Counted from the first letter of the stretch, positions 20,122 through 29,966 are shown. The stretch is DNA of 64,000 nt from Nocardia yamanashiensis NBRC 100130 (GCF_001613325.1 NZ_BDCD01000002.1:372001-436000), one strand, 5' to 3'. Program-made: numbers and translations. The notes: generated from the letters alone by a model not told the origin.

Positions 20122-21579
20122 ATGCGTGAATACGACTCCTTCTACATCGGCGGGAACTGGGTCCGGCCGATGGGCGAAAACACTCCGATCGCCGTCATTT
20201 CCCCCACAGATGAGCAGCGGTTCAGCACCGTGCCGTCCGCCGGCCCCGCGGACGTGGACCGCGCGGTCGCCGCGGCGCGCGGCGCGCTGGCCGCGCCGGA
20301 ATGGGCCGGGCTCACCGCCGAGCACCGAGCCGCGCTGCTGGAGCGGTTGGCCGATGAGTTGCAGAAGAATCTCGCCGATCGTGCGGCGCTGACCACCCGG
20401 CAGAACGGAATGCCGATCGCGGTGGCGACTTTCGCCGAGGGCTCGGGGCCGGTCGGACTGCTGCGGTATTACGCCGCCCTCGCCCGGACCATCGCCTTCG
20501 AGGAACGCCGACCGCGCGCCGACGGCTTGGGCGACACACTGGTCCGGCGTCAGCCCGTCGGCGTGGTCGCGGCGATCGTGCCCTGGAACTTCCCGCAGGC
20601 GCTGACCATGGCCAAGGTGGCGCCTGCCTTGGCCGCGGGGTGCACCGTGGTGCTCAAGCCCGCCCCCGAAACGTCCTTGGACGCATTCGAACTCGCGGCC
20701 GCCGCCGAGCGAGCGGGGTTGCCCGCCGGTGTACTCAATGTGGTCTCCGGCGGCGTCGACGCCGGCGAGCACCTCGTCGCCCATCCGGGAGTGAACAAGG
20801 TCGCCTTCACCGGATCCACCGCGGCGGGCCGTCGCATCGGCGAAGTATGCGGACGCCTGTTGCGGCCGGTCACCTTGGAGCTCGGCGGCAAGTCCGCGGC
20901 GATCGTCCTCGACGACGCCGATCTCGCCGACACCATCACCGGCCTGGCAACAGGTTCGCTACTCAACAATGGCCAGACCTGCTACCTGTCCACCCGAATC
21001 CTCGCCCCGCACAGTCGGTATCGGGAAGTCGTCGATGCGGTCGCCGGTCTCGCCAACGCATTGACAGTCGGCGATCCCATGGATCCGGCCACCCATGTCG
21101 GCCCCCTGGTGAGCCGACGACAGCGCGAGCGGGTGGAGTCCTATATCGCCGCGGGGAAAGCATCGGGTGCCCGGGTCGCGGCGGGAGGCGGGCGACCGGA
21201 CCGAGAACAGGGATGGTTCGTCCAGCCCACGGTCTTCGCCGACTCGGACAACACCTCGGTGATCGCCCGCGAGGAGATCTTCGGCCCGGTGCTGACCGTG
21301 ATCCCCTACGGCGATATCGACGAGGCCGTGGCGATCGCCAACGACTCCGAATATGGTCTCGGCGGCACGATTTGGACCTCCGACCCCGAGAAGGGAGTCG
21401 AGTTGGCGCGGCGAGTCGAGACCGGCTCCATCGGCGTCAATTTCTACAACCTGGACATCGGTGCGCCCTTCGGCGGGGTGAAAGCCAGTGGACTCGGCCG
21501 GGAATTCGGCCCGGAGGGGCTGAACGCCTACGTCGAACTGAAGTCGATCTATCTTTCCCCGCGGGGGACCGCACGATGA
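20122..21579 (+). CDS. NAD-dependent aldehyde dehydrogenase
   Basis: 485 residues; ATG 20122 behind AAAAGGACG. Key residues: catalytic Glu in LELGGKSAAIVLDD, nucleophilic Cys in NNGQTCYLSTRI, and EEIFGPVLTVIPYG. It converts the aldehyde from the preceding dehydrogenase to a carboxylate for CoA ligation. It is ATGA-coupled to the P450 gene. Confidence 0.94.
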   Translation: MREYDSFYIGGNWVRPMGENTPIAVISPTDEQRFSTVPSAGPADVDRAVAAARGALAAPEWAGLTAEHRAALLERLADELQKNLADRAALTTRQNGMPIAVATFAEGSGPVGLLRYYAALARTIAFEERRPRADGLGDTLVRRQPVGVVAAIVPWNFPQALTMAKVAPALAAGCTVVLKPAPETSLDAFELAAAAERAGLPAGVLNVVSGGVDAGEHLVAHPGVNKVAFTGSTAAGRRIGEVCGRLLRPVTLELGGKSAAIVLDDADLADTITGLATGSLLNNGQTCYLSTRILAPHSRYREVVDAVAGLANALTVGDPMDPATHVGPLVSRRQRERVESYIAAGKASGARVAAGGGRPDREQGWFVQPTVFADSDNTSVIAREEIFGPVLTVIPYGDIDEAVAIANDSEYGLGGTIWTSDPEKGVELARRVETGSIGVNFYNLDIGAPFGGVKASGLGREFGPEGLNAYVELKSIYLSPRGTAR

Positions 21580-22835
21580 ATGCTCTCATTTCCACGCGCC
21601 CCTACGATGCGATCGACCTGTCCACGCGCGCGTTCTGGTCCACCACCGCAGCCGATCGCGAGCGGAGTTTCGCGGTCCTGCGTGAGCAACGGCCCGTCAG
21701 TTGGCAGCGCCCCCCGGAGTCGTTGCAGCAGAACCCGGATGCCGTGGGCTTCTGGGCGGTCGTGCGCCATCGCGACATCGTCGAAGTCAGTCGCCGTCAC
21801 GATGTCTTCATCTCCGGTAAGGGCGTGCTGTTCGCCGACATGCCCGAGGAGGCGCTCGAAGCCACCCAGTCTTTCCTCGCCATGGATCCGCCACGGCACA
21901 CCAAGATTCGCAAATTGGTCAGCGCGGCCTTCACCCCGAGGCAGGTCAAGCGCATCGAGGAGCAGATCAAGACCAATGCCGCGGCGATTGTGCGCGAGCT
22001 CGCCGCCGCCGGCAGCGGGGTGGATTTCGTGCGCCGGTGTTCCAGCCTGCTTCCGTTGCGCACCTTGGCGGATATGGTCGGTATCCCGGAGGATCGCCGT
22101 GTGGAAGCGGCCGAGGCCGCCAACGATCTCGTGTCACTGAACGATGAGGTGCACCTGGCCGGGCGTGATCCGCTCGGGCTGCTCGTGGTCCAGACCATGT
22201 ACCTGCACCAACTGGCGCTCGAGATGGCCGAGCGGCGGCGGGCCGATCCGGCGGACGACCTCATGACCAACCTCGTGCAGGCCGAGATCGATGGGGAGCG
22301 GCTCACCGACAAGGAGATCGCCGCGTTCTTCGTCCTGCTGTGCGTCGCCGGTAACGACACCACCCGCCAGACCACGAGCCACGCCCTGCGGGCCCTGACC
22401 GACTTCCCGGAACAACGGGAGTGGCTGATGGCCGACATCGACGGCCGGATCCCCACTGCCGTCGAGGAATTCGTGCGCTGGTCCACGCCGGTGATGACGT
22501 TCCGCCGCACCGCCGTCGCCGACTACGAACTGGGCGGCCGGGTGATCAAGGCCGGTGAGAGGGTGGTCATGGTCTATCCCTCCGGCAATTGGGACACCTC
22601 GGTCTTCACCGACCCCGACCGGCTCGATCTGAGCCGTGATCCGAACCCGCACTTGGGTTTCGGCGGCGGTGGCCCCCACTTCTGCCTCGGCAATCATGTC
22701 GCCAAAACTCAGTTGCGCGCGCTGTTTTCCGAACTGCTGCGCAATATTCCGGATATTCGGGCCGGCGCGCCCGAGTACCTCGTCGGCGACTTCATCCACG
22801 GCGTCCGCGCGATGCCGTGCGAATTCGGCGCGTGA
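21576..22835 (+). CDS. cytochrome P450 (CYP124/125/142-like)
   Basis: 419 residues. The I-helix oxygen-activation motif is AGNDTTRQTTSHAL, the ExxR helix lies in VEEFVRWSTPV with FRRTAV after it, and the haem-thiolate loop is FGGGGPHFCLGNHVAK. The motif set resembles the sterol and isoprenoid terminal hydroxylases of mycobacteria. Together with ADH, ALDH and CoA ligase in the same operon it suggests terminal methyl oxidation of an alkyl side chain to an acid. No ferredoxin gene is seen in the window. Confidence 0.92.
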   Translation: MNALISTRPYDAIDLSTRAFWSTTAADRERSFAVLREQRPVSWQRPPESLQQNPDAVGFWAVVRHRDIVEVSRRHDVFISGKGVLFADMPEEALEATQSFLAMDPPRHTKIRKLVSAAFTPRQVKRIEEQIKTNAAAIVRELAAAGSGVDFVRRCSSLLPLRTLADMVGIPEDRRVEAAEAANDLVSLNDEVHLAGRDPLGLLVVQTMYLHQLALEMAERRRADPADDLMTNLVQAEIDGERLTDKEIAAFFVLLCVAGNDTTRQTTSHALRALTDFPEQREWLMADIDGRIPTAVEEFVRWSTPVMTFRRTAVADYELGGRVIKAGERVVMVYPSGNWDTSVFTDPDRLDLSRDPNPHLGFGGGGPHFCLGNHVAKTQLRALFSELLRNIPDIRAGAPEYLVGDFIHGVRAMPCEFGA

Positions 22836-22846
22836 AGGAGTCGCAC

Positions 22847-24010
22847 GTGAGGAATTCGAGCCGGGCGTCCATCGCCGGCCTCGGCATCACCGAGGTCGGC
22901 AAAATCTACGGCCGCAGCGCCACCGACTTCGCCGCCGACGCCGTCCGCCGCGCCGCCGCCGACGCTGGATTGCGGACAACAGACATCGACGGACTGCTGG
23001 TCTCCAGTGGCCTGAGGCGCGATCTCGGCATCTCCCTGGGCAATGTTCTCGGACTGCGCGATCTGCGGCTGCTCACCGAAATGAACGCCTACGGTGCCAC
23101 CGCGGGGTCGATGCTGACGTACGCGGCCGCCGCGGTGACGAGCGGTATGGCCGAGACCGTGGCATGTGTTTTCGCCGACGCGCCATTGCAACCCAAACTG
23201 TCCGCGGGTGCGGCCTATACCGGACGCGGCCGCAAACCGGCCACCGGCTTCGCGAGCTACAACATCGCCAGTGGTATCACCAACGCGAATGCCAGATACG
23301 CGCTCGCCACCCGTCGGCACATGGAGACCTACGGGACGACCAGTGAGCAGCTCGGGCACATCGCGGTCGCACAGCGATCCTGGGCCGCGCTGAATCCTCT
23401 TGCCCAGCTGCGTGATCCGATCACGTTGGCGGACCACCAGAATTCCCGCTGGATCGCCGACCCCCTGCATCTGCTCGACTGCTGTCTCGTCTCCAACGGC
23501 GGGGCCGCGGTGATCGTCACCACCGCGGAGCGGGCACGAAACCTCGCGCAGCCGCCGGTCGACATCCTCGGCTGGGGTCAGGGCCATCCCGGTCAGCTCG
23601 CCGAACGGGGCTCGGAGTTCGGATTGCGCACGGGCGCAGCGATTTCCGGCCCGACCGCGCTGAAGATGGCCGGGGTCTCCGTAGGCGACGTCGACCTCGT
23701 CGAACTCTACGACTGCTACACCTTCACGGTCCTGATCACCTTGGAGGACTACGGATTCTGCGCGAAGGGTGAGGGCGGCGCGTTCGTCGCCGACGGGCGG
23801 CTCGGACCGGGAGGCGCTTTGCCGCTCAATACCGGTGGCGGGCAGCTGTCGTCGTATTACCTGTGGGGTATGACGCCTCTCACCGAAGCTGTCATCCAGG
23901 GCCGTGGTCAGGCGGGCGAGCGCCAGGTGGGCAAACGTGACGTGATCTTGGTCAGTGGCAACGGCGGTGTCCTCGATCACCATTCGACTCTCGTCTTGAA
24001 GGGGGCGTGA
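22847..24010 (+). CDS. thiolase-like lipid-transfer protein (second LTP/DUF35 pair)
   Basis: 387 residues. GTG 22847 is chosen because AAGGAG lies six bases upstream. N-terminal ASIAGLGITEVGKIYGRS and C-terminal DLVELYDCYTFTVLITLEDYGFC with LPLNTGGGQLSSYYLWGM identify the LTP branch of the thiolase superfamily; no CGSG nucleophile is present. Tyr-rich C-terminal motifs are what Ltp-type retro-aldolases use. It overlaps the following DUF35 gene by GTGA, repeating the arrangement at 5683/6858. Confidence 0.82.
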   Translation: MRNSSRASIAGLGITEVGKIYGRSATDFAADAVRRAAADAGLRTTDIDGLLVSSGLRRDLGISLGNVLGLRDLRLLTEMNAYGATAGSMLTYAAAAVTSGMAETVACVFADAPLQPKLSAGAAYTGRGRKPATGFASYNIASGITNANARYALATRRHMETYGTTSEQLGHIAVAQRSWAALNPLAQLRDPITLADHQNSRWIADPLHLLDCCLVSNGGAAVIVTTAERARNLAQPPVDILGWGQGHPGQLAERGSEFGLRTGAAISGPTALKMAGVSVGDVDLVELYDCYTFTVLITLEDYGFCAKGEGGAFVADGRLGPGGALPLNTGGGQLSSYYLWGMTPLTEAVIQGRGQAGERQVGKRDVILVSGNGGVLDHHSTLVLKGA

Positions 24011-24444
24011 CAACCGTGACCATAGAGATCTCCGGTCCCCCGGTCGTGCGCGACGAACGCAGTGCCGAGTTCTTCGATGCCAGCGCGGCCGACTGCCTGC
24101 TCATCCGTAAGTGCTCCGATTGCGGTCATCCGCTCGGTCTGGAATCGCGCACCTGTTCATGCGGAAGCTCGAACCTGGAGTGGCACAACGCATCCGGTTC
24201 AGGTGAGCTGATTTCGTGGTCGGTGGTCCACCATCCGCCGCATCCGGCCTTCGCGGACCAGGTGCCCTTCCCGGTCGGACTGATCGAACTGGACGAGGGA
24301 CCTTGGCTCAACGCGCGCATCGTCGGCATCGAACCGGACCGGTTGCATGCCGGGTTGTCCCTGACCGTCGCGTTCGTCCATCCCGCGGAGGGCGACTCGT
24401 ATCCGGTGTTCGCCCCGGCGACCTCGAGTCCGAAGGAGGCCTAG
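24007..24444 (+). CDS. Zn-ribbon/OB-fold (DUF35) protein
   Basis: 145 residues with zinc-ribbon cysteines CSDCGHPL and TCSCGSSN at about 33-55 and an OB-fold (GELISWSVVHHPPHPAF, FPVGLIELDEGPWLNARIVG). GTG 24007 overlaps the preceding stop; a GTG at 24016 is a possible alternative. By family precedent it is the obligate acyl-CoA-binding partner of the LTP-like protein upstream. Confidence 0.88.
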   Translation: MTTVTIEISGPPVVRDERSAEFFDASAADCLLIRKCSDCGHPLGLESRTCSCGSSNLEWHNASGSGELISWSVVHHPPHPAFADQVPFPVGLIELDEGPWLNARIVGIEPDRLHAGLSLTVAFVHPAEGDSYPVFAPATSSPKEA

Positions 24445-25587
24445 TTGTCTGTGATCCTGACGGAAGAACAGCGCGCGTTCGCCGCAGCGCTTCGAGCCTT
24501 CTCCGATCGAGAGGCCGGCACCCGTGAGCAGCTCGCCGCGCTCTCCGATGAGCGCTTCCGCGGGCACAATCCCGATCTGCACGAGAAGCTCGCGAAGCTG
24601 GGATATGTCGGCGTCGGCATCTCGGAAGCGCACGAGGGCGGTGGCGGCGGGGCTGTGGAACTCTGCCTGCTGATCGAGGAGGTCAACCGCGGTTTGCTTC
24701 CGGTCGCGGGGCTCGGAGTCAGCATGATCGTCGCGAGTCCCTACGAGCGGTTCGGCACCGAGGAACAGAAGCGGGAAATCCTCGGTGGCATCTGCGCGGG
24801 CCGGGTCGAGGCGATCGCCATGAGCGAGCCGGACGCCGGATCCGATGTCGCCAACCTGTCCACCCGAGCCGTGTTGTCCGGCGACCACTACGTGATCAAC
24901 GGACAGAAGATGTGGACCACCGCGGCACACGTCGCGGATCATCTGCTCGTCGTGTGCCGGACCGAGCCTGCGAGCACACGGCACGAGGGCCTGAGCATGA
25001 TCAGCGTGCCGACTTCGGCACCCGGCCTGACGATTCGAGCAATCGAGACCATGGGCGGCAGCGAGGTGAACGAGGTCTTCTTCACCGATGTCCGTGTTCC
25101 GGCCGACCGGCTCCTGGGCACCCCTGGCGACGGCTGGCGGCAGCTGATGGCAGGGCTCAACCACGAACGGCTGCTCTGCGCCGCGCAGGGCCTGGGCCGT
25201 GCGCAGCGCGCCTTCGACGATGCGGTGGCGTATGTCAAGGAGCGCAAGCAGTTCGGGCGCACGATCGGCAGCTTCCAAGCCGTGCGCCACCGCCTTGCGG
25301 ATCTCGCCACAGCGATCGAATCGACCCGGCACCTGGTCTACGGCATCGCGCACCTCGTCGACCAGAACCCCGAAACACCTTTGCCGCGCGAGGCTTCGAT
25401 GGCCAAACTGCAGGCCGCCGAGCTCGCCAAACGCGCCACCCTCGAGGCGATGCAGCTGATGGGCGGCGCCGGATACGCCGTCGAGTTCGGAATGGAGCGC
25501 CAGGTTCGGCAGGCGATCGCGATAACGATCGGCGGCGGCGTCTCCGAGGTTCAGCGCGACATCATCGCCAAATCCTACGGGCTCTGA
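24445..25587 (+). CDS. acyl-CoA dehydrogenase
   Basis: 380 residues. The TTG start at 24445 directly follows the upstream stop and lies five bases after GAAGGAGG; a GTG at 24451 is the alternative. Visible motifs are AIAMSEPDAGSDVANLS, GQKMWTTAAHVADHLLVVCRT, YVKERKQFGRTIGSFQAVRHRL and EAMQLMGGAGYAVEFGMERQVRQ. All expected FAD-loop elements are present, so it looks active by itself. Likely a desaturation step specific to this operon's substrate. Confidence 0.93.
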   Translation: MSVILTEEQRAFAAALRAFSDREAGTREQLAALSDERFRGHNPDLHEKLAKLGYVGVGISEAHEGGGGGAVELCLLIEEVNRGLLPVAGLGVSMIVASPYERFGTEEQKREILGGICAGRVEAIAMSEPDAGSDVANLSTRAVLSGDHYVINGQKMWTTAAHVADHLLVVCRTEPASTRHEGLSMISVPTSAPGLTIRAIETMGGSEVNEVFFTDVRVPADRLLGTPGDGWRQLMAGLNHERLLCAAQGLGRAQRAFDDAVAYVKERKQFGRTIGSFQAVRHRLADLATAIESTRHLVYGIAHLVDQNPETPLPREASMAKLQAAELAKRATLEAMQLMGGAGYAVEFGMERQVRQAIAITIGGGVSEVQRDIIAKSYGL

Positions 25588-25663
25588 GTTCGCTGCTCGC
25601 TCAACGGATCCCGTTCGACAACGCATCCCCGCATGCTTCTGTTCTCCCGATGAAGGAATCGAG

Positions 25664-27793
25664 ATGACCTCACAGATCACACCCGAACGGCTGGCGTCGT
25701 TGTTCCGCCCGCGCAGCGTCGCGCTCGTCGGTGCTTCGGACAAATCGGGGTTCTCCCTCACGACGTACCGCAATCTGCTGAAGGCAGGCTTCGGCGACCG
25801 AGTGATCCTGGTCAACCGTCGCGGCGTGGAAACACACCGGCGGCCCACGGTCACCTCGTGTGCCGCGATCGGCGAACCGGTCGATGTCGCGTTCATGATG
25901 GTGCCGCAGGCCGGCATGCGCGATGCGCTCACCGATGCGGCCGCGGCCGGGATCCGCAACGCGGTCGTGCTGTCGTCCGGGTACGGGGAGACGGGTGCGG
26001 CCGGTCGGCGCGCACAGACCGAACTGGTCGCCCACGCCGAATCGCTGGGCATGGTGCTGCTGGGACCGAACCACCTCGGCTTCGCCAATTTCGCCGAGCA
26101 GGTGCCGGTCGCGGCGATCCCCGGTCTGCCGCGTGAGTCCGGGCCGGTGGCGCTGCTATCACAGAGCGGGGCCAGTTGCGGCGCGATGGTGGATTTCGCG
26201 GCCATGACCGGTATCGGACTGTCCTACCTGGTCACCCTCGGCAACGAAGCGATGATCACGGCCGGACATGTGCTGGATTACCTCGTGGACGATGAGCACA
26301 CCCGGGCGGTGGCGATCTTCATGGAGGCCATCCGTGATCCGGAGGTGTTCCGCGCCGCCGCCCGCCGGGCCGCCGAAGCCGGCAAGGCCGTGGTGGTGCT
26401 CAAGGCCGGCAGCAGCGAACTGTCCGCGCGCACCGCGGCGGCGCACACCGGCGCGCTGGTCGGGGACGACGCCACGATCGACGCGATATTCCGCGACCTC
26501 GGGGTCATCCGGGTCGACACCGTCGAGGACATGCTGATCACCGCCGGCGCCGCGGCGCACCTCGGACGCTTGGAGCGGCCCGGGATCGGTGTGGTGTCGA
26601 TTTCCGGTGGGGCATGCGACATCCTGGCCGATCGCGCCGATGACATCGGCGCACCGCTGCCCACCATCGCCGAGGACACGGTGGCTCGGTTGACCGCGAT
26701 CCTGCCCGAATACGGCACGGTGCAGAACCCACTGGACGTCACCGGCGCGGCGATCATCGACCCCGGCATCTTCACCCGCTGCATCGAGGCGATGTCGGCC
26801 GACCCCTCCGTCGGGGTGGTCGCGGTGATCAACACCCTGCCCTGGCAGGGTAGTGACAACAAACCGTATGCGGCCCAGACAGCCATCAACGCCATCGGCG
26901 CCGGTATCGGCAAGGCCGCCGGACCGGTGGTCTACGTCAGCCAGGTGGTCCAGCCGATCACCGCCTATACCCGTCGAGTCATGGACGAAGCGGAGATCCC
27001 CTATGCCGTACCCGGACTGAAGCAGGCCGTGGTCGCCTTGCGCAATATCGGCTGGTGGTCGGAGACGACCAGGGATCTGAACAGCCCGCGAACACTCGAC
27101 GCGCCGCAAGTATCGCCCACGATGCGCGACAGACGGGGTCCGTGGTCGGAAGAATCAGCCCGCCGATTGCTCACCGAGGCAGGCATTCCAGTGATCCCGG
27201 GCAGGCTGGTCGACTCCGCGGACGACGCCGTCGCGGCAGCGGCCGAGTTCGACGGAGCCGTCGCGGTGAAGATCGTGTCGCCGGACATCCTGCACAAGAG
27301 CGACCTGGGCGGCGTGCGCCTCGGAGTGACCGGTGACGGAGAGGTCCGTCGGGCGTACCGGGAGGTCGTCGCGGCAGCCGAGGCGGTTCCGGACGCCCGG
27401 ATCGAGGGCGTGCTGGTGTCGCCGATGCGTTCGGGCGGTGTGGAACTGCTCGTCGGCGTCGTGCGTGACCCACAGTGGGGGCTGATGCTCGCGGTCGCAC
27501 TTGGCGGAGTGTTCGTCGAAGCCCTGCGCGACTCCGCTCTGACGCCCCTCCCCGTCACCCCGGCCAAGGCCCGCCGTCTCCTCGGGGAGTTGCGTGGCCT
27601 CCCGCTGCTACAGGGTGCTCGTGGCACGGAACCCGCCGATCTCGACGCCCTCGCGGCCGTGATCTCCCGCGTCGGATCTCTCGCCGAGGCGTTGGGCGAG
27701 GACCTCGAATCACTGGAAATCAACCCCTTGCGAGTGGCGGGCACCATGGTCGAAGCCCTGGACGCCCTGGTCACCTGGAAGGACGACGCCTGA
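25664..27793 (+). CDS. NDP-forming acyl-CoA synthetase (acetate-CoA ligase family, alpha-beta fusion)
   Basis: 709 residues. The N-terminal CoA-binding Rossmann domain reads LFRPRSVALVGASDKSGF. Two succinyl-CoA-ligase-like domains follow (QSGASCGAMVDFAA and VTLGNEAMITAGH), and the C-terminal ATP-grasp domain contains GAVAVKIVSPDILHKSDLGGVRLG. The phosphorylated His region is not unambiguous to me. It interconverts acid plus CoA and acyl-CoA with ATP or GTP. It ends the coupled part of this operon. A regulatory role, as in related acetyltransferase fusions, is unlikely because no GNAT domain is present. Confidence 0.88.
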   Translation: MTSQITPERLASLFRPRSVALVGASDKSGFSLTTYRNLLKAGFGDRVILVNRRGVETHRRPTVTSCAAIGEPVDVAFMMVPQAGMRDALTDAAAAGIRNAVVLSSGYGETGAAGRRAQTELVAHAESLGMVLLGPNHLGFANFAEQVPVAAIPGLPRESGPVALLSQSGASCGAMVDFAAMTGIGLSYLVTLGNEAMITAGHVLDYLVDDEHTRAVAIFMEAIRDPEVFRAAARRAAEAGKAVVVLKAGSSELSARTAAAHTGALVGDDATIDAIFRDLGVIRVDTVEDMLITAGAAAHLGRLERPGIGVVSISGGACDILADRADDIGAPLPTIAEDTVARLTAILPEYGTVQNPLDVTGAAIIDPGIFTRCIEAMSADPSVGVVAVINTLPWQGSDNKPYAAQTAINAIGAGIGKAAGPVVYVSQVVQPITAYTRRVMDEAEIPYAVPGLKQAVVALRNIGWWSETTRDLNSPRTLDAPQVSPTMRDRRGPWSEESARRLLTEAGIPVIPGRLVDSADDAVAAAAEFDGAVAVKIVSPDILHKSDLGGVRLGVTGDGEVRRAYREVVAAAEAVPDARIEGVLVSPMRSGGVELLVGVVRDPQWGLMLAVALGGVFVEALRDSALTPLPVTPAKARRLLGELRGLPLLQGARGTEPADLDALAAVISRVGSLAEALGEDLESLEINPLRVAGTMVEALDALVTWKDDA

Positions 27794-27891
27794 CGTTACG
27801 GTGCGCGACGGAGTGGCGGCGTGCGGTCGCGATCGATGCAGGGCACACTCCTCGGGTTGAGAGCTTCATCGCCCCCGACACCGAGGCCACG

Positions 27892-28944
27892 ATGACACCG
27901 ATTCCGGATGGTTTGTCGCTCAACACGCTTGGTGAACTTCCGCAGTACCCGCCAGGCACATCGTTCGGCCCCGATATCGACATCGCCCACGAGATCCTGC
28001 TGTCCGACACCGGCGAGGAGGTGAAACGGGCGGCGTTTCTCGACTGGGTTGCGCGGCATCAACCTTGCGTCTTCGGGCGAATGGCCACCAAGACGGGCAA
28101 GCCGGCGCGCGGATTGGCGATGGACCTGTGCTGGATCGGTGAGCGGATCCTGGCGGCCGGCCCGCTCGCGGTCGCCGCGCGGATCGCCGAGGGCCGCCGC
28201 ATCTGGAAGGAACGGGCCGCCCGCGGCGAAAGTAGTGCCTTCCTAGTCATATTCAACGACCGTCGCCTAGCCTATGCCCGGCCGGGCCTCGAATTCGTGC
28301 GGCTGTGCAGCGAGTTGGCGTCGCTGTATCTCACCGAGCTGGCGCCCATCCAGCCCGACGTCATCTACACCGAGGCGATCCCGCTGCGCGGGCGTGATGG
28401 GGTGCTGCGCTTGTTCAAAGGCAGTGTGCAGCTGTTTCACACCGGTGCGCACCTGCGTCGCCATCATGACCGCCGGATACCCGGCGGCGTGATGATCTCG
28501 GTGAACGGCCCCGGACACTACGCCAATTCCCTTGTCACCCAGAGCTTGTACGCGGACCTGGCCGAAGCCGCGCCCGTGGTCCGCCGTTTGGCCGCGCGCT
28601 CGATCGGCGCGGGCGGTCTCGGCGACGACCGTGCGCGCAGCACCACCTGGCACCGCGACGCCCGAACTGCCGAACGCGACACCGCCCGTTGGTTCTCCGC
28701 GGCCTATCACCTCGACGTTCTCGTCCAATCCGATGTGGTCAGCGACCCCAGCCTGCGCACTGGTCCCTGCCCAGCCGCCGAACAATGGTCCTGGCTGCAC
28801 CTGGACTACATCGACGCCCGGCACACCACCTCCGCCGACCGTACCCACGGCTGGTTCCACGGGATGCCGATCAATGACAACGACATGCACCACAACCCGT
28901 GGCCGCCAGTCGTTCCCATCGACGCACCGGACTTCAACTACTGA
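27892..28944 (+). CDS. conserved protein of unknown function, His-rich C-terminus
   Basis: 350 residues from the only credible in-frame start (ATG 27892, weak GAGG upstream). I do not recognise the family. The middle is helical-looking, LEFVRLCSELASLYLTEL. The C-terminus is rich in Trp and His, ending HGWFHGMPINDNDMHHNPWPP. Cysteines occur in HQPCVFG and CSEL. There is no signal peptide or membrane segment. It lies 98 bp after the acyl-CoA synthetase in the same direction, so it probably belongs to the operon. A metal-dependent oxygenase-like role is conceivable from the His pattern but unsupported otherwise. Confidence 0.6.
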   Translation: MTPIPDGLSLNTLGELPQYPPGTSFGPDIDIAHEILLSDTGEEVKRAAFLDWVARHQPCVFGRMATKTGKPARGLAMDLCWIGERILAAGPLAVAARIAEGRRIWKERAARGESSAFLVIFNDRRLAYARPGLEFVRLCSELASLYLTELAPIQPDVIYTEAIPLRGRDGVLRLFKGSVQLFHTGAHLRRHHDRRIPGGVMISVNGPGHYANSLVTQSLYADLAEAAPVVRRLAARSIGAGGLGDDRARSTTWHRDARTAERDTARWFSAAYHLDVLVQSDVVSDPSLRTGPCPAAEQWSWLHLDYIDARHTTSADRTHGWFHGMPINDNDMHHNPWPPVVPIDAPDFNY

Positions 28945-29000
28945 TCCGTCGGCTGCTACGGGGGTCGCCCGGAAGGACAGCCACCTGATGTGCAGGCGTC

Positions 29001-29966
29001 CTATTTGTGCGCGAATTCGCTCAGGTGCAGGCATATTTCGTCGATGGCGTGCTTGGCTTGGGGGAACAGGGCGACCTCGGAGAGGAAGCCGTGGAAGACG
29101 CCCGAGTGTCGGGTCAGGGTCACCGGGACTTCGTCGCGCCACAGGCGGGCGGCGTATGCCTCGGCGTCGTCGCGCAGCGGGTCGACTTCGGCGGTGAGGA
29201 TCAGCGCGGGTGGCAGGTCGCGGAGTGTGGCTGCGCGCAGGGGTGCGGCGAGCTGGTCGCCGCCGGGGTGGTCCGGGCCGACGTACTGTTCCCAGCACCA
29301 GCGCGCGTCGGCGGCGCTGAGCAGGGGCGCGTCGGCGAACTCGGTCCACGCCGGGGAGGTGAAGGTGTCGTCTACGGCGGGGTAGGCGAGGATCTGGGTG
29401 CGGGGGAGGCGGCGGCCCGCGTCACGGCGGTGCAGGCACAGTGCCGCGGCGAGATTGCCGCCCGCGGAGTCGCCGGCGATGGCGATCCGGTCCGGGTCGA
29501 GGCCGAGTTCCGTGGCATTGCGGACCAGCCAGTCGAAAGCGTCGACGCAGTCGTGTAGTGCTGCGGGGTAAGGGTTTTCGGGGGCCAGGCGGTATTCCAG
29601 GGAGATGACCGTCCAGCCGGAGCCGGCGGCGATCGCCCGGCACAGTTCGTCCGCGCCGTCCAGGGTGCCGAGGACGAACCCGCCGCCGTGCAGGTAGACG
29701 ACGGCGGGTGCGAAGCCGCCGCCGGACGTATCGTCCGCGCGGTACCGGCGAGCGGTGATCGAACCTGAACGCGTCGATATGGTCAGTTGATCAACTTGGT
29801 TCAACGGGGTGATCGGCTCGGGTGGCGCTTGCGTGTTCGCCACCGCCCGGGCCTCTTCCGGCCCCAGTTCACGCAGGGGTTTCGGGATGATCTGACCGAA
29901 GATGCGGGCCATGGCCGCGGCATTGTCATCGAGCAGTTTCCAGCATTCGGGGGTGCTGTCGTTCAT
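29001..29966 (-). CDS. alpha/beta hydrolase, hormone-sensitive-lipase family esterase
   Basis: 321 residues from ATG 29966, which has GAGG seven bases upstream; the much longer open frame to 30842 is a shadow of the opposite strand. HSL signatures: VVYLHGGGFVLGTLDGADEL (oxyanion hole), nucleophile Ser in IAGDSAGGNLAAAL, Asp in ILTAEVDPLRDDAE and His in SGVFHGFLSE. It hydrolyses small esters or lactones. It is transcribed away from the amine cluster and shares its regulatory gap with a 33-bp palindrome. In context it could open a lactone produced by the BVMO-like protein at 38801 (inference). Confidence 0.92.
   Translation of the reverse strand: MNDSTPECWKLLDDNAAAMARIFGQIIPKPLRELGPEEARAVANTQAPPEPITPLNQVDQLTISTRSGSITARRYRADDTSGGGFAPAVVYLHGGGFVLGTLDGADELCRAIAAGSGWTVISLEYRLAPENPYPAALHDCVDAFDWLVRNATELGLDPDRIAIAGDSAGGNLAAALCLHRRDAGRRLPRTQILAYPAVDDTFTSPAWTEFADAPLLSAADARWCWEQYVGPDHPGGDQLAAPLRAATLRDLPPALILTAEVDPLRDDAEAYAARLWRDEVPVTLTRHSGVFHGFLSEVALFPQAKHAIDEICLHLSEFAHK

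Noticed and set aside
24199..26205. 668-codon minus-strand frame opposite DUF35/acyl-CoA dehydrogenase/NDP-forming synthetase
   Set aside because: It crosses three plus-strand genes with clear domains and shows no domain itself.
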